DNA from: CAZOVK01 sp964583165 | GTDB lineage: Bacteria > Bacillota > Clostridia > Lachnospirales > WRAX01 | Length of the DNA stretch: 15,066 nucleotides | Assembly: GCA_964583165.1 (NCBI GenBank) | Contig: CAZOVK010000056.1 | Location: 1 to 15,066, forward strand | Direction of reading: 5' to 3' | Shown: in pieces, positions 5,686-14,061 of the stretch | Numbering within the stretch: position 1 is the stretch's first letter | Layout: every line of letters begins with the position of its first letter | Position numbers and translations under genes: made by a program | The notes under the pieces: model-generated | What the model was told of the DNA's origin: nothing | Seen by the model: only the letters and a program-made list of their open reading frames with translations | Databases searched by the model: none

Positions 5686-7980
5686 TTATAGAAAATCAAA
5701 ATCGTTCAAATCGTCCAGTTGCTGTTGCTCGTCCTCCGACAACTCAGCCGTCAAAATCTCCGCAAGCGAGTCGTCAACAATGCCCCAACCGTCCGTCAGT
5801 ATGTCCACAATGTCGGCCTTTTCACGCGGCAAGAATACGCTGAAGCTTCGGCGCAAGAACACGAGAGCGGGGCGAAAGTCCGTATCGTCCAGATTCTGTA
5901 TATAATTATCCAGTTCGTGCCATAACAGCGGTCGCGATAACAGCGCATATCGGTTACGGCTACACAGCCCCTCAAACCAGAGCGCCGCCAAATCACTCGG
6001 CACGCCGTATGAAAGCCGCCGCGTTATCTCCGTTTTAAGTTCCTCGTCCGTGATAATCCCGCGTTCCAACAGTAACGCCGCAACCGCGCCGCTGACCTTC
6101 GCATTGCGGCTGTCGTTAAACGTCACACCCCTCAGCGCGTCAACCCAACGCACATCATCGACATGCTCGTAAAGTTCCTGCGACACCTTGTGTAACTTGT
6201 CAATTGCCTTTATCACATCACTGGCCGCCTGTTCGTCACACCCCGCCGCATCAAAGAGTGTGAGGGTTCCGCGCAAGAATAATTGCGTAAGAATCGGCAG
6301 AAGCGGCGCCCCGTCCACATTGCGCACATCACCGTACTGTATTAGGTTCGACAGGTACTGCAAGGCTATTGCGATTTCCTCGAAACTGTTCGCGTCTACA
6401 CACAACTCCTGCAAACGGCGAATGCAGTTCGGGATTTCATCAAGCAAGCGGCTATAATACGCCCGCTGTATCAACACCGACAGCGCAACAATGCCGTTGG
6501 CTTCGGCCGCCAACTCCTTCAGCCTATACGCCGCCGCCGCTTCGACCGTTTCGCCCAAAAGGCTCGCTTCAACAACCTGTATCTCCGATTCGGGCGTCCA
6601 CCGAACCACCCACGCCTCACTCCAACTCGAATTACCCGTCTGCCGTGTTTGAGCCAAACTGATATTCAAGAGGTTTAACCTATGGAAGAACACCGAACGG
6701 TTCAAGTCTAAAAACGCGCTCTCCTCTGTTTTCACGCGGCGGTTCTCACGCAAATCAAGCGTCAAGTCCTGCGCGACAACACTTTTGTACTTCTCTAGCT
6801 TCAACCGCTTTAACTGGCGGTTTACATCATCAGTAAGCGCGGTCTGTGAAACACCCTCCGGCAAGCTGCCAATCGCACTGCCCACGTCCATTTTCGCGAA
6901 TGCCGTAGCCAAACCCGCCTTTTCGCCGCCGCCAAGTAAACTCACGGCCGCGTCATGCAAGTCGGTCAGATGAGGATAAACCGCCCCGCGCATGAGCGCC
7001 AGCCCATTCGCCAATCTCACGGCTTCAATGACATGAGCCGTTGACGTATACGCCCCGTCAGCCCTCATTATTTCACTGATGCCCGTCAGATACCGCGCCG
7101 CCAACTCCCCTACTCGCCCGTTTTTAATTGCCTGCCACAATAACAAGAAATAATTCGGCGCGTGGTTGCCTGCCCCGTAGCCTGATTGACTGCTCAATCG
7201 ATAATACGAATACGGCATGAGCGTCAGCTTTATTTCATTCTTTTCAAGCGTTTTGAGCTCTTTATCAGACAGCGGCTCCAAACCCGCCTTCAAGCCCGGT
7301 GTGTGGTATGCGCCCGTTATTACCGCGATATCCTTTGGCTCGTAACGCTCCAAGGCTTGAACGATACGGCGCGTCATAAACCGCTCACGTAAGGTATTAA
7401 ACGCGGCGGCTTCAGGCTCGTCCTCTGCCTGTGCGCCCTCAAAACTCCCGCGCATGTTCTCAGACATTGAAGCCACTTTGACCTCGAACGCGTCTAAGTC
7501 GGGTGTATGCTCAAAATACCGCTCCCAAAACTCCTCGTAACTGCCCTCGCCCGATAATTCAGCCGCGCCACCATAAAACGCCGAAACCAGCTCCCGATAT
7601 TCGCCATGCTCTTGTGATGGTTTTTGCTCACGCCGAACCGTTATATTTGTCGGCAAGTCGAAAAACTCAATCTTAACCCTATTTCTTATTGCCCAAACAA
7701 TTGCCTGATACTCGGGCGAATACTCCGCGAACGGATATAAAACCGTGTCAACCGGCGAAACAAGGGTATAGGACAGAATCGCAAACGGCGGCTCAACATC
7801 AGAACGCGCAATCACGGGCAAAAGCTCATTCGCATCAGAAGGACCCTCTAACAGCACGAGCTTGGGCTTACACCGCTCCAAAAACCCCAACATGTGAAAC
7901 GCCGACGCGGGTGAAAGATGCCGCACGCCGAAGAAGTTTATTTCGTCAGTTCGCGACAGGCGTTGTAGAGTTTGCGCCAT
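5686..7980 (-). CDS. DUF5682 family protein, YehM type
   Basis: A 764-residue protein without signal peptide or membrane helices. The N-terminal block opens with FFGVRHLSPASAFHMLGFLE (16-35) then LVLLEGPSD (41-49) and, much later, LRERFMTRRI (197-206) and ITGAYHTPGL (221-230). This is the hallmark of DUF5682, known from E. coli YehM and many MoxR/VWA operons. The set of GxxH, buried Glu, R-x-x-M and GxxH motifs resembles EreA/TraB/TIKI-type hydrolases, suggesting an enzyme (inference). The remaining 500 residues are mostly helical with no motif I can name, ending in a very acidic tail (ELSEDEQQQLDDLNDFDFL). The ATG at 7980 follows GGGGG by five bases and lies inside the MoxR gene, a 43-base overlap in another frame; the conserved domain begins close behind it, so the overlap is probably genuine. 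Confidence 0.85.
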   Translation of the reverse strand: MAQTLQRLSRTDEINFFGVRHLSPASAFHMLGFLERCKPKLVLLEGPSDANELLPVIARSDVEPPFAILSYTLVSPVDTVLYPFAEYSPEYQAIVWAIRNRVKIEFFDLPTNITVRREQKPSQEHGEYRELVSAFYGGAAELSGEGSYEEFWERYFEHTPDLDAFEVKVASMSENMRGSFEGAQAEDEPEAAAFNTLRERFMTRRIVQALERYEPKDIAVITGAYHTPGLKAGLEPLSDKELKTLEKNEIKLTLMPYSYYRLSSQSGYGAGNHAPNYFLLLWQAIKNGRVGELAARYLTGISEIMRADGAYTSTAHVIEAVRLANGLALMRGAVYPHLTDLHDAAVSLLGGGEKAGLATAFAKMDVGSAIGSLPEGVSQTALTDDVNRQLKRLKLEKYKSVVAQDLTLDLRENRRVKTEESAFLDLNRSVFFHRLNLLNISLAQTRQTGNSSWSEAWVVRWTPESEIQVVEASLLGETVEAAAAYRLKELAAEANGIVALSVLIQRAYYSRLLDEIPNCIRRLQELCVDANSFEEIAIALQYLSNLIQYGDVRNVDGAPLLPILTQLFLRGTLTLFDAAGCDEQAASDVIKAIDKLHKVSQELYEHVDDVRWVDALRGVTFNDSRNAKVSGAVAALLLERGIITDEELKTEITRRLSYGVPSDLAALWFEGLCSRNRYALLSRPLLWHELDNYIQNLDDTDFRPALVFLRRSFSVFLPREKADIVDILTDGWGIVDDSLAEILTAELSEDEQQQLDDLNDFDFL

Positions 7981-9020
7981 TCCTGCCCCCTCTTTTTCAT
8001 CACGTTTTCAAGGTATTCGTTCCAGGCGATATGGTCTTTTTCCTCATCTTTCACAATCGCGCCTTGAAGCCCCGCCGCCAAATCGCGCTCTTCTACACTA
8101 CCGCTGCCGAAACTCGCCGCCAGAGCCATGCCGTTTGTGAGTAGCGAAATAGCCTCCGCCGTGCTTAACACGCCCGACGGGGGCTTGACCTTCTGGCTCT
8201 TGTCGAGCGTCTGCCCCTGCCGCAGTTCCCTGAATATTGTCACAATCTTTTCTATCTGTTCCCTCTGCGGCAATTCTGCCTGTATCTGATAGCTCGACGA
8301 AATCTCACGCACACGACGCGTCACAATGTCCATTTCTGTTTCTAAATCGGCGGGTGTGGGTAGAACGACAATGTTAAAACGCCGCTTTAACGCCGCCGAC
8401 ATATCATTAACCCCGCGGTCACGCGTGTTTGCCGTCGCGATGATTGAGAAACCCCGCGTCGCGCTGACCTCACCCGACAACTCGGGCACGGCTATATATT
8501 TCTCAGATAAAATCGAGATGAGCGCGTCTTGAACCTCTGACGCACAGCGCGAAATCTCCTCGAAACGCGCCAGTTTGCCCGCTTTCATGCTCTCCATAAT
8601 CGGGCTTTTGATGAGCGCTTCACGCGTGGGGCCATTCGCTATGAGCATCGCGTAATTCCACGAATACCGAATATGCTCCTCGCTCGTGCCTGCCGTGCCC
8701 TGAACGACCTTGTTAGAATCTCCGCTGATTGCGGCGGCTAAATTCTCACTTAACCACGACTTAGCCGTTCCCGGTTCGCCAATCAGAAGCAACGCCCTGT
8801 CTGTCAACAGTGTCGCTATCGCAATTTCAACGAGCCTGTCATGCCCTATATACTTGGGCGTAATGACGGTCTTACCCGCCTTACCGCCTACAATAAACTT
8901 GAAAACCGCCCTCGGCGACAACTGCCAGCCCGGCGGCTTAGCTAGTTTGTCCTCGGCTTTGAGCGCTTCTATCTCCGCCGCATACAACTGTTCGGCGGGT
9001 AATCTCAATATATCCCCCAT
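7938..9020 (-). CDS. MoxR-family AAA+ ATPase, YehL subfamily
   Basis: A 360-residue ATPase. Walker A is GEPGTAKS (81-88), the helix after it SWLSENLAAAI. The Walker B strand reads KLARFEEISR (149-158), with Glu154-Glu155 in place of the usual Asp-Glu, a form I associate with the YehL branch of MoxR proteins. Sensor 1 is Asn198 in IIATANTRDRG, arginine-finger candidates are Arg213-Arg214 in ALKRRF, and the small helical lid with sensor 2 follows (about 285-325). MoxR ATPases form hexameric rings and act as chaperones that insert cofactors or remodel complexes together with VWA partners. The ATG (9020-9018) overlaps the previous gene's TAA by one base (TAATG) with AAGGGG upstream, and the 3' end overlaps the DUF5682 gene by 43 bases. 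It is the motor of the operon. Confidence 0.93.
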   Translation of the reverse strand: MGDILRLPAEQLYAAEIEALKAEDKLAKPPGWQLSPRAVFKFIVGGKAGKTVITPKYIGHDRLVEIAIATLLTDRALLLIGEPGTAKSWLSENLAAAISGDSNKVVQGTAGTSEEHIRYSWNYAMLIANGPTREALIKSPIMESMKAGKLARFEEISRCASEVQDALISILSEKYIAVPELSGEVSATRGFSIIATANTRDRGVNDMSAALKRRFNIVVLPTPADLETEMDIVTRRVREISSSYQIQAELPQREQIEKIVTIFRELRQGQTLDKSQKVKPPSGVLSTAEAISLLTNGMALAASFGSGSVEERDLAAGLQGAIVKDEEKDHIAWNEYLENVMKKRGQEWRKLYNACRELTK

Positions 9021-10531
9021 TATTTGACACCCCTTGCTTTCTCGTAGAGTTCCATCATTTCCGTATCACCCGGCGGTAGCGCATAATGCGCGAAGTTCAG
9101 CTCGTTCTGCTCGATAAAATACGTTACCCAACGTCTGCTGTGGCGCAATGACCTGCTCGAATGACCATAAATAAACGCCGTCAAGAACGGGTTTAGGTAC
9201 ATCGCGTTGTCAGACCGCGTGTACTCGCTGATGCGTTTATAAAGCCCACTCGCCGCAAAACTGTCGTAGAACGCCTCTTTTTCCATACGCTCGGCACAAC
9301 ACATGAACGCAAAGTATAGAAAATTTCTAGTAGGACGGTTTGCCCACCCACTGTATGACTTTTCACGCTCAAGAAAACTGTCCGCAATAATGCCCTTGCC
9401 CTGCTCTGTTGTATAAAGCGCATTTAATACCATAAACTCTATCGGTATGGTTAGGGGCTTCCCCTCTTCGTCAACACCCAATTCACACAATTGCTTGTCG
9501 TCCATCATGTCCTTTAGAAGTCCTAAAATTCGCTCATCGGTCTTATTACAACACAAATCTAGCACAGTCGCCATCTTTGCCTTGTTTTCATCCATGTTTA
9601 TGCGATTCGCCAAACAATCGCGCAAAGCCGTAATCAAACCCACAAGCCGCGAAGTCAAATAATCGCCGTCAGCTTCTTTAAGCGCCGCCGATAAATACTT
9701 CGGCGATTCGTCTAAACACATCAAAACCGCCTTGTCAATGGCTTCCTTGCTGTCGATTTTAATGAGCGACACCATCGCGGCCTGTGAGAGCGCCTTGTTT
9801 CCACCCACTATATTAAGTAAATACCGCTCACTGTCACGATGCGCCGCCAAACACTCTATCGCTGTCAGTTTCATCAACTGATTGCCACTCTCTAAACACT
9901 CGAGCAACAGAGGTAACCCCTCCGCCTTCATAATATTCGCATAAGCCCTAAGCCGTCGCGCATCCATGGCTTTACCCGTCATATCGAAGTCATTCATTAT
10001 CTGCGACACAACACTTGTTCCGATTGCTGGCAAAACCTCTTCCGCAATATACCGCGCCAGTTCCTCATGTCTGTCATTCAGCGCAAAAACGAGCAAATCA
10101 CGCACCCGCGCATCCAAGCAAATACCGTTTCTAAACGCAAACTTCTCCGTATCCAACCGCCCAGCGCCACTTTTTGTCAGCGCGTTACACAAAGCCTGCA
10201 ATTCGGCGTAACTCGCATTGGTATCGCCCACAAGCGGCGTATACTCAACCTCTTCTGATTTCTCTGTTTTAGGTACCTCCGCTTGCGTAGTCAAAACCGA
10301 CATCACCAGCCCCGAAAGCTCCAACAAAGCCCCCGCCGCGTCATCTGCTTGGGCCGCCACAAGCTTCTCACAAAGCCCCGCCAAACGCGCAAACACGGGC
10401 GCCTTCTCCCCCAACCGCGCCAATTGCGGAATCAACCGCTTGATTTTGGGGTCGTCCTGCGCCAATCGCGCACCCGCCATGCTCAAACGTATACACTCAT
10501 TTCTTAGTTCTTCCAAAACAGGTATAATCAT
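9020..10531 (-). CDS. Helical-repeat (HEAT-like) protein of the MoxR/VWA operon
   Basis: I cannot assign this 503-residue protein to a named family. It is almost entirely helical and soluble. Between about 140 and 290 there are back-to-back amphipathic helix pairs reminiscent of HEAT repeats, for example LPLLLECLESGNQLMKLTAI and the ALSQAAMVSLIKIDSKEA stretch. An acidic, probably flexible linker lies at about 84-105. The C-terminal 130 residues (NFLYFAFMCCAERM...ISEYTRSDNAMYLNPFLTAF) form a second helical region with conserved-looking aromatic and basic patches (SRSLRHSRRW). E. coli places the large YehI protein next to yehL, so this could be a shorter functional substitute, but I see no sequence proof. 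The ATG at 10531 has GGGGGG a few bases upstream and is 9 bases from the SWIM gene stop. A scaffold or client-adaptor role is inference. Confidence 0.8.
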   Translation of the reverse strand: MIIPVLEELRNECIRLSMAGARLAQDDPKIKRLIPQLARLGEKAPVFARLAGLCEKLVAAQADDAAGALLELSGLVMSVLTTQAEVPKTEKSEEVEYTPLVGDTNASYAELQALCNALTKSGAGRLDTEKFAFRNGICLDARVRDLLVFALNDRHEELARYIAEEVLPAIGTSVVSQIMNDFDMTGKAMDARRLRAYANIMKAEGLPLLLECLESGNQLMKLTAIECLAAHRDSERYLLNIVGGNKALSQAAMVSLIKIDSKEAIDKAVLMCLDESPKYLSAALKEADGDYLTSRLVGLITALRDCLANRINMDENKAKMATVLDLCCNKTDERILGLLKDMMDDKQLCELGVDEEGKPLTIPIEFMVLNALYTTEQGKGIIADSFLEREKSYSGWANRPTRNFLYFAFMCCAERMEKEAFYDSFAASGLYKRISEYTRSDNAMYLNPFLTAFIYGHSSRSLRHSRRWVTYFIEQNELNFAHYALPPGDTEMMELYEKARGVK

Positions 10532-10540
10532 AGCGCCCCC

Positions 10541-11962
10541 CTAAACCAGTTTTATCAAGCGCTCACGCGTGACAGCGCATAGCGGTTGTGCCAATAACTC
10601 CCCGCGCTCCGCATCATGCCCAAACACGACAAGAAGCGCCAGCGGTTCAGCCGTTGGCAAATTCCGCATAAGTTGAAAGAAAAACCGCTCTGAATAATTG
10701 AGATTCTTCAAATAAATCGGCGTGTTGTTCGCGTCCGTCACCACAAACTCGTCGCCACCCGCGCTCTCAAGCCGCGTTACCTCTAACAAGCAAACAGGGC
10801 TTCTATCCAAGGTCAAATTCATCAGTTGCCCTTTAACAGCCTTAATCACAGCCGCATAATTCCCTAGCGCGTAACCCAAAATCTTCTCTAAATCGTCACT
10901 ACAGACCGCCGTCACCGAAAAATCTTCGAAGCGCACACGTGGGTTCATAGCCAACCCCGGATATGTATACAACATCGGCGTAACCATCACCCCGTTAGTC
11001 GAATTCTGCTCCTTCAAATGATTCAGCGCCCTAAACGGTCTGAAATTCTTCGTCCGATAAATCTTCCCAGAATTCAGCGAAATAACGATGCCCTCGTCAA
11101 CAAACCGCGTTTGCTCGGTCTGAACACAAAACGCAAGCTCCACAAGCCGCGCATCCGCTTCAACAAGCCCTTGCGTCGCCAACTCGTCTAACTTCCACGC
11201 GTAGCCCAAAAGTTCCTCAATCTCGCTCTTTGTGTCTATCATCTCCGGGTCGTTAAGCTTCTCCGTCAAATAGGCCTTACCCTTTGTGAGTAACGCCCCA
11301 ATCTCGCAAACCGTTTCAAGCTTCTTGGCATGACTGACATCTGTCTTAATAAGCATAACCAAATCAGACAACCGCGCTTGAACACCCAGAATATAAAAGC
11401 TATCAAGCCCTGCCACATTCCGCATAATCACTCCAGAATTTTTCGAGTCAATCGAACCCATACCAAAACTCAATATATTATGTAAAATCTTCTCTGCCTG
11501 CTCAATCCCCGATATCTGACTTTCAATCTTTTTAATCGCCGCACGTTTCTGAGCGGCCGTTTTAGCCTTAGGCACACCCGATTCGGGCTTGACCTTCTCT
11601 GAACGCTCCGCCGCCTTCTTGACCTGTTGTTCACGCTTCAACCGCGCATTCAAAACAGCCTGCGGCACCTCGCCTTCTTCGAATAAAACCCCCTGCGCAT
11701 ACGCCAACATAAGCCCAATCACATGTTTGCACGGTATCTGACGGCTTGGGCAACTACAAGCCGTAACGGGCTTCGCACTATCCGAAAAATCGGCATAGCA
11801 AGAATAATCGCCGCTACTCCCACGGCAATTCCCGAAAATCACAACCCCCGCCGCGTCCTTCCCAAGACCGCTATAACTCCCCGAGCGCACAAGTGATTCG
11901 GCATTCTTCATCGCACTCGCATTCGTCGCCATCCGTTGAACTGTTTCTCGCGTAATGTCCAT
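10541..11962 (-). CDS. SWIM zinc-finger protein, YehQ type
   Basis: A 473-residue protein, first gene of the operon. The SWIM finger CxCx(6)CxH is clear as ACSCPSRQIPCKHVIGLML (Cys69, Cys71, Cys78, His80), preceded by a short beta-rich segment (VVIFGNCRGSSGDYSCYADF). SWIM fingers bind zinc and are used for DNA or protein contacts; in MoxR/VWA operons a SWIM protein is a recurrent member (E. coli YehQ). Residues about 108-155 are a Lys/Glu-rich, probably coiled-coil linker (RLKREQQVKKAAERSEKVKP), and the rest (about 160-473) is a mixed domain I do not recognise, ending in a compact C-terminal beta-rich part. The ATG at 11962-11960 has AGGGTGA upstream and follows a good promoter, so it sets the operon's 5' end. 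Confidence 0.88.
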   Translation of the reverse strand: MDITRETVQRMATNASAMKNAESLVRSGSYSGLGKDAAGVVIFGNCRGSSGDYSCYADFSDSAKPVTACSCPSRQIPCKHVIGLMLAYAQGVLFEEGEVPQAVLNARLKREQQVKKAAERSEKVKPESGVPKAKTAAQKRAAIKKIESQISGIEQAEKILHNILSFGMGSIDSKNSGVIMRNVAGLDSFYILGVQARLSDLVMLIKTDVSHAKKLETVCEIGALLTKGKAYLTEKLNDPEMIDTKSEIEELLGYAWKLDELATQGLVEADARLVELAFCVQTEQTRFVDEGIVISLNSGKIYRTKNFRPFRALNHLKEQNSTNGVMVTPMLYTYPGLAMNPRVRFEDFSVTAVCSDDLEKILGYALGNYAAVIKAVKGQLMNLTLDRSPVCLLEVTRLESAGGDEFVVTDANNTPIYLKNLNYSERFFFQLMRNLPTAEPLALLVVFGHDAERGELLAQPLCAVTRERLIKLV

Positions 11963-11992
11963 TTTTCACCCTGATTCCACGATTTACCATTA

Positions 11993-12021
11993 AGTATAAC
12001 CCCCTCATTCGGAAATTGCAA
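11993..12021 (-). promoter_or_regulatory. Promoter of the SWIM-HEAT-MoxR-DUF5682-VWA operon
   Basis: On the minus strand, -35 TTGCAA (12021-12016), a 17-bp spacer and -10 TATACT (11998-11993) stand about 30 bases before the ATG of the SWIM gene. No other promoter of similar quality lies within the operon, whose genes overlap or are at most 17 bases apart, so one transcript of about 7.5 kb is expected. I see no palindromic operator next to it. Confidence 0.7.
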
Positions 12022-12038
12022 GCATACAAAGAGCGGGC

Positions 12039-12074
12039 AAAAACAAAAACGGACTATCGGTGACAGTCCGTTTT
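12039..12074 (-). terminator. Rho-independent terminator of the exporter operon
   Basis: On the minus strand AAAACGGACT (12074-12065) pairs with AGTCCGTTTT (12055-12046) around a nine-base loop, followed by the tract TTTTTGTTTTT (12049-12039). It begins 6 bases after the stop codon of the permease gene and lies 18 bases before the -35 of the next operon, insulating the two units. Confidence 0.85.
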
Positions 12075-12079
12075 GTTGG

Positions 12080-13357
12080 TTATTCGTACCGTAAGGCTTC
12101 AATCGGGTCAAGCTTGGCAGCCTTGTTGGCGGGGTATAGACCGAAGAAGATGCCTATTACCATTGAGAACAAGACACTGCCGATTGTGACGAATGGTGAG
12201 ATTATCAGTGGTACTTCAAAGACACTCGAGATGACAACACCTACCAAAATGCCCAGAATCAGCCCGATAACGCCACCCACACTCGATATAAGAATGGCTT
12301 CTGTCACGAATTGGAGTTGGATGTGGAAGGTTTTCGCGCCCAAGGCTTTACGCGTGCCGATTTCACGCGTGCGCTCGGTGACCGATACCAGCATGATGTT
12401 CATAACGCCGATACCGCCGACTAACAGGGATATGCCCGCTATGAAGGCTATCGCGAGTGAGATGTTACCCATGGCGCTTGTCACAGCGTCTAACATGGAG
12501 GTCATGTTGAATGCCGAAAGCTTCCAGTCTTTGTTGTTTTGATACTGTTTATCAAAGTAGCGTTGGATGCGGTTGGTGAGGCTGTTTACGTCACTGGTTT
12601 CTGCACCAATAACTGTTACGTTGTTGAAATTCTTTTCGAGTACGTCCTGTTTGGCTGTGGTGACGGGGATAAATAGGCCTGTGGTTATGTCGCGCTCTGA
12701 AGCCGTACCGCCGAAGCTGACCTGTTCGTACTTATAAACGCCGATGATGGTGTAGATTTCTATGCTGTTTTTCTTGTAGATTTTGACCTCGCGACCGATT
12801 GGGTCAACGCCCTCGGGAAACATGTTGTTCACGAATTTGTCTGACACGACAGCGGTTTGGTTCTTATGTGTTACGTCACCTTCTGATGTGAAGCGCCCTT
12901 CTAGAATAGTGACATTGTTGGCATTTAAGTAATCTGCGTTTGTGCCGACAATGGTCACGTTGGCGTATAAATCGCCGTCTTTAGCTTGGGCGCTACCTAC
13001 GGCAAAGCTTAGAGATATGCCTACTATTTCGTCGGCGAAATATTCTCTCATGTCTTCAATCATGCGGTTGCTGATGAGGTCGTCAGAAGTGGGGACTTTG
13101 CCCGTGCGCCCGCTCGACACCGTGCCCATACCCGTGAACATGAAGGTTTCTACGCTTTTCTCTTGTACCATTAGGGTTATGTTGTTCGTACCAAGTGATG
13201 ACAGGCTGTTTTGAACAGAAGCCGTCATCGCGTCGCCGATTATCATAATCGCGATAATCGACATGATGCCTATGATGATACCCAACATTGTAAGAAGAGC
13301 GCGCATTTTGTTGGATTTCAGCGATTGATATGCCAACATAAGGTTTTCTAAAATCAT
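12080..13357 (-). CDS. MacB/YknZ-type ABC transporter permease
   Basis: A 425-residue inner-membrane permease of the MacB/FtsX fold. Helix 1 is at about 19-42, then a large extracellular domain (about 45-290), then helices at about 298-326, 353-380 and 390-410. Family signatures are the cytoplasmic loop TERTREIGTRKALGAK (327-342), which contacts the ATPase, and the C-terminal PANKAAKLDPIEALRYE. MacB-type exporters do not move substrate through the membrane but use ATP binding to drive extracellular conformational change, passing substrates to an adaptor. In Gram-positive relatives such as B. subtilis YknXYZ the system protects against toxic peptides. The ATG overlaps the ATPase gene stop as ATGA (13354-13357), with GGGGGG upstream. 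It is the last gene before the terminator. Substrate unknown. Confidence 0.93.
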   Translation of the reverse strand: MILENLMLAYQSLKSNKMRALLTMLGIIIGIMSIIAIMIIGDAMTASVQNSLSSLGTNNITLMVQEKSVETFMFTGMGTVSSGRTGKVPTSDDLISNRMIEDMREYFADEIVGISLSFAVGSAQAKDGDLYANVTIVGTNADYLNANNVTILEGRFTSEGDVTHKNQTAVVSDKFVNNMFPEGVDPIGREVKIYKKNSIEIYTIIGVYKYEQVSFGGTASERDITTGLFIPVTTAKQDVLEKNFNNVTVIGAETSDVNSLTNRIQRYFDKQYQNNKDWKLSAFNMTSMLDAVTSAMGNISLAIAFIAGISLLVGGIGVMNIMLVSVTERTREIGTRKALGAKTFHIQLQFVTEAILISSVGGVIGLILGILVGVVISSVFEVPLIISPFVTIGSVLFSMVIGIFFGLYPANKAAKLDPIEALRYE

Positions 13358-14061
13358 GATGCCGCCCCCCTGTCTATGGGGTCGTTGGGTTCGTCTGATA
13401 CGATTTCGCCGTCGCGTAGGGTGATAATGCGCTGCGTCTGTAGGGCTAAATCCATATTGTGGGTTATGAGGATGACCGTTTTTTTCTCGATTTGGTTAAT
13501 GCGCATGAAAATGTCCATAACGAGATTGCCTGTTTTTGAATCGAGGGCACCCGTCGGTTCGTCAGCTAGTATTATGGACGGGTCGTTCGCGAGTGAACGC
13601 GCTATGGCTACGCGCTGTTTCTGACCGCCCGATAACTCGTTCGGCATATGTGTCATTCTGTCGCCCATTTCTACGAGTTCAAGTAATTCTATCGCGCGTT
13701 CGCGGCGTTGTTTCTTACCTATGCCCTTGTAAAACATCGGAAGTTCAACATTAGACAACGCCGTTGAGCGCGGTATTAGGTTAAACGTCTGGAACACAAA
13801 ACCGATTTTCGCATTTCTAATATCTGACAGTTGGTTGTCTGTCATACTGGCTATGGGTATGTTGTCTAGGCTGTATTGCCCCGCCGTGGGGCGGTCAAGA
13901 GCGCCCAAAATGTTCATGAGCGTACTCTTGCCACTGCCCGACTGACCTACGATTGACACAAACTCGCCCTCGGCAATGCTGATGTTTAACCCTTTAAGGA
14001 CGGTCAATTCGTTCGGCTCGCCTATAAAGTATTTCTTGACTATGCCGCGCAGTTCAATCAT
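13354..14061 (-). CDS. LolD/MacB/YknY-type ABC transporter ATPase
   Basis: A 235-residue nucleotide-binding subunit of normal length with every motif intact: Walker A GQSGSGKST (39-47), Q-loop Gln91 in FVFQTFNL, signature LSGGQKQR (143-150), Walker B IILADEP (163-169), D-loop ALDS (172-175) and switch His201. The NLIPRSTALSNVELP segment after the Q-loop is typical of the MacB/LolD group. It powers the permease encoded next, which overlaps it by 4 bases. Its ATG directly abuts the stop codon of the adaptor gene (TAGATG), with GGAGGG upstream, so three-gene translational coupling is likely. Confidence 0.95.
   Translation of the reverse strand: MIELRGIVKKYFIGEPNELTVLKGLNISIAEGEFVSIVGQSGSGKSTLMNILGALDRPTAGQYSLDNIPIASMTDNQLSDIRNAKIGFVFQTFNLIPRSTALSNVELPMFYKGIGKKQRRERAIELLELVEMGDRMTHMPNELSGGQKQRVAIARSLANDPSIILADEPTGALDSKTGNLVMDIFMRINQIEKKTVILITHNMDLALQTQRIITLRDGEIVSDEPNDPIDRGAAS

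Noticed and set aside
7689..8144. A 151-codon plus-strand open frame across the DUF5682/MoxR junction
   Set aside because: It is opposite two well-supported genes and its low-complexity composition mirrors their codons.
4505..11962. A gas-vesicle, CO-dehydrogenase or nitric-oxide-reductase maturation locus, other settings for MoxR/VWA pairs
   Set aside because: No structural or enzyme genes of those systems are nearby, and DUF5682 and SWIM partners point to the YehL type.
12060..12542. A 160-codon plus-strand open frame opposite the permease gene
   Set aside because: It overlaps the C-terminal helices and signature motifs of a clear MacB-type permease and begins inside the terminator hairpin; no RBS or family resemblance.
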